DNA of 64,000 bases from Mycolicibacterium sp. MU0050 (GTDB taxonomy: Bacteria; Actinomycetota; Actinomycetes; Mycobacteriales; Mycobacteriaceae), in the NCBI RefSeq assembly GCF_963378085.1, contig NZ_OY726395.1, positions 4,898,001 through 4,962,000 on the forward strand, in the 5' to 3' direction. This document shows, in pieces, positions 17,932-26,799 of the stretch. Both the position numbers and the translations under genes were made by a program. The notes beneath the pieces were generated by a model. That model saw only the letters and a list, made by a program, of their open reading frames with translations, searched no databases and was not told where the DNA came from. Every line of letters starts with the position of its first letter. The first letter of the stretch is position 1.

Positions 17932-18879
17932 CTACCTGTTCAGATGGACTGGTAGAGGGGGCGCCCAGTAGGTCAACATCTCGGCGAAAGTGTCGAAAGC
18001 CGGGCCGGAGACCCCATACGGAGCCTCGAGATGCAGACTCAGCGGAAAGCCGAGTTCGACGACGCCGTCGATCACCCGCTGGTACAGGTCCAGCAACAGC
18101 CTGCGCTTCACTGCCGGATTACTGGTTGCCAGAGCCCTCACGAACTCCTGCTCACGGGCCACCGCGGCATTGCCGGGGTCCTGGATCAGCCAGTCGATCA
18201 GCCCCACCTTGGCTTCGATCTTCGGCACAAAGCCGAACGAAAGCAGGATCTCCGGCCGAAAATCAGACGCCCGTGCGAATTTTCGGAGAAACTCGACGAT
18301 CGCATCGGAGTAGAGCAGTTGCGTCATCCCGAAGGTGGCGCCGTGCTCGCACTTGCCGGCAAACCGTGCCGCTTCGCCGTCGCGGGTGGGAATCAGGATC
18401 ACGCCGCGGTTCGACACGTGCTCGGCGTCAGGGAGCGCGAACCTGGACAACGCGTCGGTGGGGGCGACACCTGCGCCGTCGCCGTCGTTCATGGTGCGCG
18501 GAACGCCGACGAAGATCACCCCGTCGAAGCCGGCGGCGCGCAGGCGGCCGACCCGCCGTTGCAGCGCCGCCGGGTCGAGGAACGAGGTCACCTGCGTGCA
18601 CAAACCGGCCACCCCCGGTAACTCCGGTCCGATGCTGGACCAGAAGTCGAGCACGTCGAGTTTGGGCTTCATCTCGACCGGTCGGTCGGCGTCCTCGACG
18701 ATCATGCCGGGGATCATCACGTGCCTGATCCTTCCGGCCAGGCCGGCGTCGGCCGCGCAACTCAGTACCTTGTGCGCCTCGTCGCGCGCGGCATGGGGGC
18801 CGCGGTCGAGATTGGGTGGTACCAATTCCAACGCGATGGTGTGCAACGGCACGATGATCTCCTGTGTCACGGCGGGCAT
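17932..18879 (-). CDS. Mycobacterial-type methylenetetrahydrofolate reductase-like protein
   Basis: 315-aa TIM-barrel protein of the MTHFR family, expected to reduce 5,10-methylene-THF to 5-methyl-THF for methionine synthesis. [21 protein letters not shown] starts it; [24 protein letters not shown] and [10 protein letters not shown] fit the fold. As I recall, M. smegmatis has unusual monomeric, flavin-free MTHFRs, one encoded near prp/metE genes; this one fits that group by context. It lies 53 bp downstream of metE on the same strand, and a strong hairpin fills the gap. ATG 18879 is preferred to an upstream extension that overlaps metE. Confidence 0.72.
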   Translation of the reverse strand: MPAVTQEIIVPLHTIALELVPPNLDRGPHAARDEAHKVLSCAADAGLAGRIRHVMIPGMIVEDADRPVEMKPKLDVLDFWSSIGPELPGVAGLCTQVTSFLDPAALQRRVGRLRAAGFDGVIFVGVPRTMNDGDGAGVAPTDALSRFALPDAEHVSNRGVILIPTRDGEAARFAGKCEHGATFGMTQLLYSDAIVEFLRKFARASDFRPEILLSFGFVPKIEAKVGLIDWLIQDPGNAAVAREQEFVRALATSNPAVKRRLLLDLYQRVIDGVVELGFPLSLHLEAPYGVSGPAFDTFAEMLTYWAPPLPVHLNR

Positions 18880-18888
18880 GCCGAGGGG

Positions 18889-18921
18889 GCGTTGCACCCC
18901 AGACAGCCTGGGGCGCAACGC
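18889..18921 (-). terminator. Intercistronic hairpin between metE and the MTHFR-like gene
   Basis: GCGTTGC-A-CCCCAG pairs with CTGGGG-C-GCAACGC: thirteen pairs with one internal mismatch and a 5-nt loop. It may terminate most metE transcripts or stabilise the metE 3' end, which would reduce expression of the downstream gene. Confidence 0.6.
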
Positions 18922-18932
18922 ACGTCGCGGTG

Positions 18933-21200
18933 TCAGCTCTGGTCGCGGACAGCCTTTGCCGCGGCCACCATGTTGCGCAGGGATGCGGTCACCTCGTCGG
19001 TCTTGCGAGTTTTCAGACCGCAGTCCGGGTTGACCCAAAGCCGCTCGGCCGGAACGGCTTCGAGCGCGTCCCGCAAGGAAGCCACCATCTCCTCGGTGGA
19101 CGGCACGCGCGGCGAGTGGATGTCGTACACACCCGGACCCACGCTGTTGGCGAACCCGACGGCGTTCAGATCGCCGAGCACCTCCATGTGCGAGCGGGCG
19201 GCCTCGATCGACGTCACATCGGCGTCCAGATCGGCGATCGCCCCGATCACCTCGCCGAACTCCGAATAGCAGAGGTGAGTGTGGATCTGGGTCGTATCAC
19301 CGACACCGGAAGTCGCCAGTCGGAACGCGGCGACCGCCCACGCCAGGTACTCCTGTTGGTCCTTGCTGCGCAACGGCAGCAACTCCCGGAGCGCCGGCTC
19401 GTCGACCTGGATGATGGACACCCCGGCGGCCTCCAGCTCGACGGTCTCGTCCCGGATCGCCAGAGCAATCTGGTTGGCGCTGTCCGCAAGCGGCTGATCA
19501 TCGCGCACGAAGGACCAGGCCAGAATGGTCACCGGACCGGTGAGCATCCCCTTGACCGGCTTGTCGGTCAGCGACTGCGCGTAGGTGATCCACTCGACCG
19601 TCATCGGCTCCGGGCGCACCACATCGCCGTACAGGATCGGCGGTCGCACACACCGGGTTCCGTAGGACTGCACCCATCCGTTCTGCGTGGCGAAGAACCC
19701 GTCGAGTTTCTCGGCGAAGTACTGCACCATGTCGTTGCGCTCGGGCTCACCGTGCACCAACACGTCCAGTCCGAGCTCTTCCTGCAGGCGGACGACATCG
19801 GCGATCTCCGAACGCATCTGCTGTTCGTAGCCGGCCTGGTCGATTTCTCCGGCCCGCAATGCAGCACGAGCCTTACGGATGGCGATGGTCTGCGGATAGG
19901 AGCCGATGGTGGTGGTGGGCAACACCGGCAGGCCCAGCCGCGCGTTCTGCGCCGCGCGCCGTTTGTCGGCCGGGCCGCGCTGAGCACCGGTGGCCAGCAC
20001 CGACGTCAGCCGCTCCCGGACCGCGCCCACATGCAACCGCGGATCCGCCGCCCGGCTGGCCGCCGCCGCGTCGGAGGCCTCGATCTCGCCGACGACGGCC
20101 TCGCGGCCCTTGCGTAGCGCCACCGCCAGAGTTGCGACCTCGAACACCTTCTCGTCGCCGAAGGCGAGCCAGGTGCGCAGGGTGTCGTCGAGATCATGCT
20201 CGGCATCCAGCGAATACGGCACGTGCAAGGTCGAACACGACGTCGAAACAGCCAGTGCGCCAACGGAGCCCAACAGGGAGGCCAAAGCGCCCAGTGCCGT
20301 CTGCAGGTTGGTCCGCCAGATGTTGCGGCCGTCGACCACACCGGCGACTACCAGCTTGTCGGCCAGTTCCGGGACCGCGCCCACGGCCCGCACCCCGCCG
20401 GCGATCAGGTCGACGCCGATCGCCTCGATCGGGGTGCGCGCCAGCGCCGGCAGCGCGTCGTCGAGCGCACCGAAGTAGGTCGCGACCAGGATGTCCGGAC
20501 GCCGGGGCGCCGCGGCGAGCTCGGTGTACACCCGGTGCGCGAGCTTGGCTGCGTTGTCGAGTTGATCGGTGACCAACACCGGCTCGTCGAGCTGGACCCA
20601 TTCCGCGCCCGCATCGGCGAGTTGGGCCAGCAGTTGCGCGTAGAGCGGCAACAGCTGATCGAGACGTTCGATCGGCGCGTCGGCGCCGTCCACGGCTTTG
20701 CTCAGCGCAAGGAAGGTCAATGGTCCGATCACGACCGGACGGGCCGGGACCCCGAGTTCCCGCGCTTCGGCGAGTTCGGTCAGCACCTTGTCCGGGTGTA
20801 GTGAGAACGTGGTGTCCGGGCCGATCTCCGGCACTATGTAGTGGTAGTTGGTGTCGAACCACTTGGTCATCTCCAGCGGCGCGACCTCGGCCGTGCCGCG
20901 AGCCGCCGCGAAGTAGCGGTCCAGATCGTCGTCGATACTTTGCACGCGCGGCGGCAGTGCGCCCAGCATCACCGCAGTATCGAGCATCTGGTCGTAGTAG
21001 GAGAACGTGTTCACCGGCACGGAATCCAATCCGGACCGGTTCAGCGACGTCAGCGTCTGTCGACGCAACTCGGCGGCGACCTCTTCGAGTCGGGGGCGGT
21101 CGATCCGGCCGGCCCAGTAGCCCTCGGTGGCGCGCTTGAGTTCCCGGTTCGGCCCGATGCGGGGAGCACCCAGAATGGTCGCGGTGAATGGTGTTGCCAT
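18933..21200 (-). CDS. metE: Cobalamin-independent methionine synthase
   Basis: 755-aa enzyme transferring a methyl group from 5-methyl-THF-polyglutamate to homocysteine. Two MetE half-barrels are visible. The C-terminal zinc-site segments are [10 protein letters not shown] (His, Cys) and NPDCGLKTR (Cys), with the [10 protein letters not shown] and [11 protein letters not shown] segments before them. ATG 21200 follows GAAGGACG and gives the usual MetE length; longer upstream frames run into the riboswitch. A cobalamin riboswitch in the leader implies repression when B12 is available, when MetH can take over. Confidence 0.97.
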   Translation of the reverse strand: MATPFTATILGAPRIGPNRELKRATEGYWAGRIDRPRLEEVAAELRRQTLTSLNRSGLDSVPVNTFSYYDQMLDTAVMLGALPPRVQSIDDDLDRYFAAARGTAEVAPLEMTKWFDTNYHYIVPEIGPDTTFSLHPDKVLTELAEARELGVPARPVVIGPLTFLALSKAVDGADAPIERLDQLLPLYAQLLAQLADAGAEWVQLDEPVLVTDQLDNAAKLAHRVYTELAAAPRRPDILVATYFGALDDALPALARTPIEAIGVDLIAGGVRAVGAVPELADKLVVAGVVDGRNIWRTNLQTALGALASLLGSVGALAVSTSCSTLHVPYSLDAEHDLDDTLRTWLAFGDEKVFEVATLAVALRKGREAVVGEIEASDAAAASRAADPRLHVGAVRERLTSVLATGAQRGPADKRRAAQNARLGLPVLPTTTIGSYPQTIAIRKARAALRAGEIDQAGYEQQMRSEIADVVRLQEELGLDVLVHGEPERNDMVQYFAEKLDGFFATQNGWVQSYGTRCVRPPILYGDVVRPEPMTVEWITYAQSLTDKPVKGMLTGPVTILAWSFVRDDQPLADSANQIALAIRDETVELEAAGVSIIQVDEPALRELLPLRSKDQQEYLAWAVAAFRLATSGVGDTTQIHTHLCYSEFGEVIGAIADLDADVTSIEAARSHMEVLGDLNAVGFANSVGPGVYDIHSPRVPSTEEMVASLRDALEAVPAERLWVNPDCGLKTRKTDEVTASLRNMVAAAKAVRDQS

Positions 21201-21324
21201 GGAACGTCCTTCGGTACGACGGGAAGCGCATCGCCCATGGACGGGTAACGAAGGCAGCCGACAACGCGGCCCTCGGCCATCCGCCCATTCCTCGAGGCGA
21301 TACGCCGCCGGACGCGGCGCGTCC

Positions 21325-21550
21325 GACACAGCCGGCAGGTCTTCGGACTCGCAGGCGCGCACCGTGCTCGGTGCTCCTAGTGGCCGTCGCTTCCCGGTAG
21401 CTCTGCGCTACCAGTGCTGATGACGGCGGTCGTTCCTGCATACCGCTGCGGGACAGTCCCGGATTCTCACCGGGTTCCCTCTCCCGATCCACCCAGGTGG
21501 GTGAACCGGTCGGTGCCTTCCGTACGGGTGTACGAACGGCAGACCAGCTG
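21325..21550 (-). promoter_or_regulatory. Cobalamin (B12) riboswitch in the metE leader
   Basis: Read on the minus strand, the leader contains the conserved core CCGGTGAGAATCCGGGACTG with CCCGCAGCGGT just after it (around 21440-21480). Nearer the gene is the B12 box AGTCCGAAGACCTGCCGGC (around 21331-21349). Spacing and order fit the AdoCbl-class riboswitch. It lies about 125 bp before the metE start, between metE and the divergent hydrolase. Boundaries are approximate. Confidence 0.93.
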
Positions 21551-21628
21551 CACTCCGCATCTTAGCCACTTCAACGATCGAAGCGTTGGTGCAGGTGTGC
21601 GCGGGCGCTTTGTGGGCACACTGCAGCA

Positions 21629-22306
21629 ATGGAGACTCTCGAGTACGCCCCCGGGCGCAGCGTCGGCGTTTTCGGCGACCCCGCCCATCCCACGGTGCTG
21701 CTGTGGCACGGTACGCAAACCGACGCCCGACACACCGTCCGCTCGTTGGCCGAACTGCTCGCCGGCCACCACCTGCGCGTGGTGGTCCCCGATTGGAATT
21801 CGCACGCCGACGATCGCGGCCGCGCCGATCTGCTGGCCTCCGTGGAGTTCGCGCAGGCCGACGCCGCCGGGCCACTGGCCGTGGTCGGGTGGTCGCTCGG
21901 AGCGGTCGCGGCGGCGGGTCTCGCCATTCGCGCCGACGAATACAACGTTGCCCTGCAGCACGTCGTCGGGCTGGGCGGCGCTTTCATGGTGCGCGATCCG
22001 CTGTCCGGCGAGATGCTCGGTCCGCGGCTGTCCGCCGCGCGCGTGCGCGCGCCCTTCACGCTGCTGCACGGGGCGGCCGACGACGTGGTGCCGTTACAGG
22101 CCAGTCGGGACTTCGCCGCCGAACTCGAGCAGGCCGGCTGGCCGGTCCAGGTCATCGAGCTGGCAGCCGATCACGGCAACATCGCTGGGGCGCAGTACAA
22201 CTCGGCGGAAGACCGCTACGAACCGACCGACGATCCGCACACCCGGGCGGTCGTCACCGAGGTCGCGGCGCGCGTCGCCGCGGCGCTGGCAAACCCTCCG
22301 ACGTGA
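21629..22306 (+). CDS. Alpha/beta hydrolase, paralogue B
   Basis: 225-aa paralogue of the hydrolase at 3827, with the same elements: WHGTQTDAR, GWSLGAVAAAG, DDVVP and AADHGNIAGAQYN. A stretch near 21905-22010 is almost base-identical to 4104-4209, while flanking parts differ more, which suggests gene conversion. It starts just upstream of the metE riboswitch, in the opposite direction, and its stop is 6 bp from the convergent FMN protein. Substrate unknown. Confidence 0.85.
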   Translation: METLEYAPGRSVGVFGDPAHPTVLLWHGTQTDARHTVRSLAELLAGHHLRVVVPDWNSHADDRGRADLLASVEFAQADAAGPLAVVGWSLGAVAAAGLAIRADEYNVALQHVVGLGGAFMVRDPLSGEMLGPRLSAARVRAPFTLLHGAADDVVPLQASRDFAAELEQAGWPVQVIELAADHGNIAGAQYNSAEDRYEPTDDPHTRAVVTEVAARVAAALANPPT

Positions 22307-22312
22307 CCGCAC

Positions 22313-23890
22313 TCATCCCACCGCCGACCTCGACGGCGGCGCCGAACCGCCCTGCGGTTCCCGCGCCACCATCAAACGGGCGATCTCCGCGCGGTCGGCG
22401 ACCGACGGTAAGCCCATCCCGCGGTCATACCCGTACACCTCGTGCAGCGGGGTCGAATCGACGCGACCATCGAGGATGTCGACGGAGTCGGTGCTGATCA
22501 ACCCGGGATGCTCGACACCGCAGGCCTGCGACACCTTGACCAGGTCGCGGCGGAGCGCCTTGATGTAGTTCGCCACCCGGACCGCCTTCTCATCCGGCAC
22601 CAAACCGCGACTCAGCCAAGCGTTCTGGGTGGCGACGCCGGTGGGGCAGCTGTCATCGTGACACCGCTGTGCCTGGATGCACCCGACCGCGAGCATGGCC
22701 TCCCGGGCTACGTTGACCATGTCGCAGCCGAGGGCGAACCCGACCACCGCGTTGTCCGGGAGTCCGAGTTTGCCGCCGCCGATGAACGTCACCTGCTCGT
22801 GCAGGTCCCGCTCTGCGAAGGCTCGGTAGACCCGCGAAAAGCCCAGCTGGAAGGGCAGCGACACGGTATCGGTGAACGTCAGCGGCGCCGCGCCGGTCCC
22901 ACCCTCCCCGCCGTCGATGGTCACGAAGTCCACGCCGCGATCGGTATCGCGCATGAGATCGGTCAGTTCCGACCAGAAGTCCAGATCGCCGACCGCGGAC
23001 TTGATGCCCACCGGCAACCCCGTCTCGGCGGCGAGCAGTTCCACCCAGTCGAGCAGGCTGTCGGTGTCGCTGAACTCCGCGTGCCGCGACGGGCTGACGC
23101 AGTCTTGCCCCTGCGGGATCCCGCGCGTCTCGGCGATCTCCGCGGACACCTTCACTCCCGGCAGCAGTCCCCCCAGGCTCGGCTTCGCACCCTGGCTGAG
23201 TTTGATCTCCAACGCGCGCCCCGGCGTGCTCGCCACCACGTCCTTGAGTTTCTCCAGGTCGAAGCGGCCCTCCTGGTCGCGGCAGCCGAAGTAGGCGGTG
23301 CCGATCTGGAAGACCAGCTCACCGCCGTGGCGGTGATACCGCGAGACGGCGCCCTCGCCGGCGTTGTGCAGACAGTCCGCCATCAGGGCGCCGCGGTTGA
23401 GGGCCTCCACGGCGTTGCCCGACAGCGAGCCGAAGCTCATCGCGGAGATGTTGACCACCGACGCGGGCCGGAACGCATGCCGACGGCGCCGCGCGGCACC
23501 GAGCACTTTCGCGGACGGCAACGCCACGTCGTGCACGGACATCGGCTCCGACAGCGGTGTGGCCCGGCCGAAGGTCCGATGCTTGATGATCGGATAGCCC
23601 GTCGTGTGCTCGATGTCGTTGTCCGTGCCAAAGCCGAAGTAGTTGTTCTCCCGCTTCGCCGAGGCGTACACCCATCGACGTTGGTCGCGGGTGAACGGCC
23701 GCTCCTCGTTGTTTGAGGCCACGATGTACTGCCGCAATTCCGGGCCGATCGACTCGATCAGGTACCTGCCGTGTCCGATGACCGGAAAGTTTCGCAGTAT
23801 CGAGTGTTTACGTTGGAAGACATCGCGCACGGCGACCGCGGCCACCGCAGAGGCCGCCGCCGCGGCGGCGGCACGCATGGGCTTGATCAT
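22313..23890 (-). CDS. FMN-binding glutamate-synthase-domain (GltB-like) protein
   Basis: 525-aa protein consisting of the glutamate synthase central/FMN domain without a glutaminase domain. An N-terminal hydrophobic Ala/Val stretch (~6-24) may anchor it to the membrane. FMN and Fe-S features are present: VNISAMSFGSLSGNAVEALN, SLGGLLPGVKV, the KSAVGDLDFW strand, VTIDGGEGGTGAAP and cysteines in GCIQAQRCHDDSCPTG for a 3Fe-4S cluster. Such stand-alone proteins are common in bacteria but their reaction is not established. It is convergent with hydrolase B. Confidence 0.88.
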   Translation of the reverse strand: MIKPMRAAAAAAASAVAAVAVRDVFQRKHSILRNFPVIGHGRYLIESIGPELRQYIVASNNEERPFTRDQRRWVYASAKRENNYFGFGTDNDIEHTTGYPIIKHRTFGRATPLSEPMSVHDVALPSAKVLGAARRRRHAFRPASVVNISAMSFGSLSGNAVEALNRGALMADCLHNAGEGAVSRYHRHGGELVFQIGTAYFGCRDQEGRFDLEKLKDVVASTPGRALEIKLSQGAKPSLGGLLPGVKVSAEIAETRGIPQGQDCVSPSRHAEFSDTDSLLDWVELLAAETGLPVGIKSAVGDLDFWSELTDLMRDTDRGVDFVTIDGGEGGTGAAPLTFTDTVSLPFQLGFSRVYRAFAERDLHEQVTFIGGGKLGLPDNAVVGFALGCDMVNVAREAMLAVGCIQAQRCHDDSCPTGVATQNAWLSRGLVPDEKAVRVANYIKALRRDLVKVSQACGVEHPGLISTDSVDILDGRVDSTPLHEVYGYDRGMGLPSVADRAEIARLMVAREPQGGSAPPSRSAVG

Positions 23891-24009
23891 GCTTTCAGGG
23901 TTGCCGGTAAGTGGCGTTCCAAACCGACCCGCGGCTCTCGTGCCGCGAGAAGAGAATGCAGGGAACGGCCTCCCACCCCTGATGTTGTTGTCCCCGTGTC
24001 GGTTTCGAT

Positions 24010-24939
24010 CTAGCCCGTGGCGCCGGACGGGGCTGCGCCGCCGATGCGGGCGGTGATGTCGGCGGCGGCGGCGCAGATCTGCTCGCCGAGTTCGTTCACC
24101 CGCGCTCCGGGCAGGGGCTCGGGCGCATCAACCAGGCTCAGGACCAGCGCCGGGGCGTGGTCGGCGTTGAAGACCGCGGCGCTGATCGTGACCACGCGGT
24201 AGTCCGCGTCGGGTTGAATCTCCCGCAGCAGCACATCGGCGTGCGGGTTCCCGCTGAGTTCCTGCAGGGTCGGCCCGGCGGCCAGGTATTGCAACGACAA
24301 GGCGTGCTGCCCTCGCCTCTCCTGTATCACCTCGGCGATGCCGGCGCCACCCCGTCCCAAATGCTCGACGGCAAAGCCTCGCTCCCGGATCAATTGCAGC
24401 GCAGGAAAATAGGCCTCTTCGAGCCGGGTCGCGGGGATGCCGAGGTCCCGCTCCCCGCGCTCGTACCACTGCGCAAGTTGCTCGCGAGGCAGCCGCGCCG
24501 CGGCCACGGCGCCCAGCGGCGGAGCGAAGTCGATCCGGTCCCCGAGCCGCAGGCCCAGACTCCCCCGCCGTCCGCGGGCGGGCTGGATGAGTTCGGCGAC
24601 CACCAGGTCGGTGGCCGAGGGCACGAAACCGAGGCAGACCATGTCGGCGGCGTCAGCGAGTGCGTGCATGGCATCGCGGGCGTGGTCGACCACGTCGATG
24701 GCACCGGCCGCAGCGTGCCCGATCGGGATCAGCGCGGGCCCCAGTTGGTAGGTCTTCCGCCGCGGATGGCGCACCAGCCACCCAGCCCGGGTGAGCGCAA
24801 TGAGCATCGGGTAGCAGGTCGCCTTTGCGGTCCCGAGATGACGCGCGATCTCAGCCAGCGTGCGGCCCTGACCGGGATCGGCCATCAGCAGATCCATGAG
24901 CAGCAGAATCCGGTCGGTTTGCGGTGATTCACGCACCAT
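24010..24939 (-). CDS. IclR-family transcriptional regulator
   Basis: 309 aa from ATG 24939, with GTG 24969 as an upstream alternative. The N-terminal winged helix (residues ~8-75, LAEIARHLGTAKATCYPML) precedes an IclR effector domain, recognisable from the GLRLGDRIDFAPPLGAVAAA region. It is divergent from the ThDP-dependent enzyme at 25041. Repeated CGCACTATGC elements between the two genes are likely binding sites, so it probably controls itself and that enzyme. Confidence 0.88.
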   Translation of the reverse strand: MVRESPQTDRILLLMDLLMADPGQGRTLAEIARHLGTAKATCYPMLIALTRAGWLVRHPRRKTYQLGPALIPIGHAAAGAIDVVDHARDAMHALADAADMVCLGFVPSATDLVVAELIQPARGRRGSLGLRLGDRIDFAPPLGAVAAARLPREQLAQWYERGERDLGIPATRLEEAYFPALQLIRERGFAVEHLGRGGAGIAEVIQERRGQHALSLQYLAAGPTLQELSGNPHADVLLREIQPDADYRVVTISAAVFNADHAPALVLSLVDAPEPLPGARVNELGEQICAAAADITARIGGAAPSGATG

Positions 24940-24943
24940 TGTT

Positions 24944-24974
24944 CGCACTATGCCACTGTTGCTACGCACTATGC
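24944..24974. promoter_or_regulatory. Direct repeats CGCACTATGC in the IclR / ThDP-enzyme gap
   Basis: CGCACTATGC occurs at 24944-24953 and 24965-24974, exactly 21 bp apart (two helical turns), with a third partial CGCAC at 24932. They lie next to the IclR start and about 70-95 bp before the ThDP-enzyme start. They are candidate IclR operators. Confidence 0.5.
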
Positions 24975-25040
24975 AACCTCGATATGGTCGGGGCAGCGTC
25001 TGGACGTGACGCGCGACACGAACAAGAAGGGGTGAGACCG

Positions 25041-26753
25041 ATGTCGGTCACCGGTGGACAGTTGCTGGCCGAGGCGCTCGCCGACGCGGGCGTCGATGAC
25101 GTTTTCACGCTGCACGGCGGCCATCTCGACGCCTTCCTGGTGGCCTGCGGTGACGCCGGGATCCGGCTCACCGACACCCGCCACGAGTCCAGCGCGGGCC
25201 ACGCCGCCGACGCCTACGCGCGCGAAACCGGCAAATTCGGTGTCTGCGTCGTGACCTCCGGTCCCGGCTTCACCAACGTCTACACCGCGCTCGCCAACGC
25301 CTACCTGGACCGGGTGCCGACCCTGTTCATCGTCGGTGCGCCGCCGCTGCGGGAAACCGAAACCAACCCGCTGCAAGGCGGTTTCGACCAGATCGCCGCC
25401 GCCGAACCGGTCACGAAGTGGGCCCACCGCATCACCGACCCGGCGCGCGTGCCGGAACTGGTGGCACTCGCGGTGCGCAAGGCCACCTCCGGCGCACCCG
25501 GCCCGGTCCTGCTGGAGATCCCCATCGATGTGATGTTCTCCGAGGTCGACGCCGGACGGGTGCGGCGGCCCACCAATTACGTGCTCGACAGCCACACCGC
25601 GCCGGCACCGTCCGCGGTGGACCAGGCCCTGGATGTGCTTCGCAGCGCGCAGCGACCCGCCATCCTCATCGGCGGCGGCGTGATCTTCTCCGGGGCGTCG
25701 GAGGCCGTGGTGGCATTCGCCGAAACCGTCGGCGCGCCCGTGTACTACCCAGGTAAGGCCGACGGCGCCATCCCTGCCGACCATCGCCTGGCCGCCGGCG
25801 GACTGTTGGCGCTGAGCGCGCTGCCCATTGCGGGTCTGCAGACTCCGGACGTCGTGTTCCTGGTGGGCACGCGGTCGGGCATGTTCACCGGCGGACGCAC
25901 GAGCACCTTCCCCGGCGCCCGCATCGTGCAGATCGACGTGGACGCCGCCGAGATCGGCCGCATGCACGACGTGGAGGTGCCGATCGTCGCGGACTGTCGC
26001 GCGACCTTGGAAGCGTTGCATGCCAGGGCGGCCGGGCAGGACTGGCCGGACTGGTCCGCGTGGGTGGAGACCGCCACCGGCGCCAAGAATCTGCCCGCGG
26101 CGCTCTATACCGATGACACCACCGCAACCGGGAAGCCGCACCCCTACTTCGCCGCGCAGGCGATCGTGGCGGCCTGCCCGCCGGACACGATCTTCGTCCT
26201 CGACGGCGCCGAAGCGCCGCAGTGGGCCGAATTCTTCACCAAGGCAGGAGAAATCGGACAGATCCTGCGGTTGGGTTACCTTGGCTGCCTGGGAGTAGGC
26301 CCCGGCTTCGCGATCGGCGCCCATCGCGCCCGCCCCGATGCGCCCATTGTCGTGATCACCGGTGACGGTGCGGCCGGCTTCCATGTACAGGAGTTCGACA
26401 CGATGGTCCGGCACGGCATCCCCGTCGTCACCGTGGTGTTCAACAATGCCGTCTGGGGCATGTCCATTCACGGTCAGCAGGCCGTGTACGGGCAGCGCGG
26501 GGTGGTGGTGACCGAGCTCGCCGAAACCCGCTACGACCTGGTGGCCCTGGGGTTCGGCGCGCACGGCGAGCATGTCAGCTCGGTGAGCGACATCCCGGAC
26601 GCGATGAAGCGTGCCTTCGCCGCCGGCGGGCCCGCCTGCATCGACCTCGAGGTCGACCCGGAGATCGTGCATCCGGTGACCACCATGATGCTCGGCGACG
26701 TCGACGCCACCGACGAGATCGTGGTGCCCTACTACGAGAACATTCCGCGCTGA
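25041..26753 (+). CDS. Thiamine-diphosphate-dependent enzyme, acetolactate-synthase-like
   Basis: 570-aa ThDP enzyme with the three domains of the IlvB/POX family. The cofactor-activating Glu is E49 in DTRHESSAGHAADAYAR. The ThDP motif runs from GDG (441-443) to NN (468-469), 25 residues apart. Substrate is not predictable; it could be a 2-oxoacid decarboxylase, ligase or oxalyl-CoA-like enzyme. ATG 25041 follows AAGAAGGGGTGAG. It is divergent from the IclR gene, its probable regulator; the amidase follows 46 bp downstream. Confidence 0.87.
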   Translation: MSVTGGQLLAEALADAGVDDVFTLHGGHLDAFLVACGDAGIRLTDTRHESSAGHAADAYARETGKFGVCVVTSGPGFTNVYTALANAYLDRVPTLFIVGAPPLRETETNPLQGGFDQIAAAEPVTKWAHRITDPARVPELVALAVRKATSGAPGPVLLEIPIDVMFSEVDAGRVRRPTNYVLDSHTAPAPSAVDQALDVLRSAQRPAILIGGGVIFSGASEAVVAFAETVGAPVYYPGKADGAIPADHRLAAGGLLALSALPIAGLQTPDVVFLVGTRSGMFTGGRTSTFPGARIVQIDVDAAEIGRMHDVEVPIVADCRATLEALHARAAGQDWPDWSAWVETATGAKNLPAALYTDDTTATGKPHPYFAAQAIVAACPPDTIFVLDGAEAPQWAEFFTKAGEIGQILRLGYLGCLGVGPGFAIGAHRARPDAPIVVITGDGAAGFHVQEFDTMVRHGIPVVTVVFNNAVWGMSIHGQQAVYGQRGVVVTELAETRYDLVALGFGAHGEHVSSVSDIPDAMKRAFAAGGPACIDLEVDPEIVHPVTTMMLGDVDATDEIVVPYYENIPR

Positions 26754-26799
26754 GCCACGGCCGCCCCCGGCGGATCGCCGCACGCCCTACGGTCGTGGC

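Noticed and set aside
24969-26783. 604-codon minus-strand open frame
   Set aside because: Antisense to the ThDP-enzyme gene, which has all catalytic motifs; the antisense product has shadow composition.
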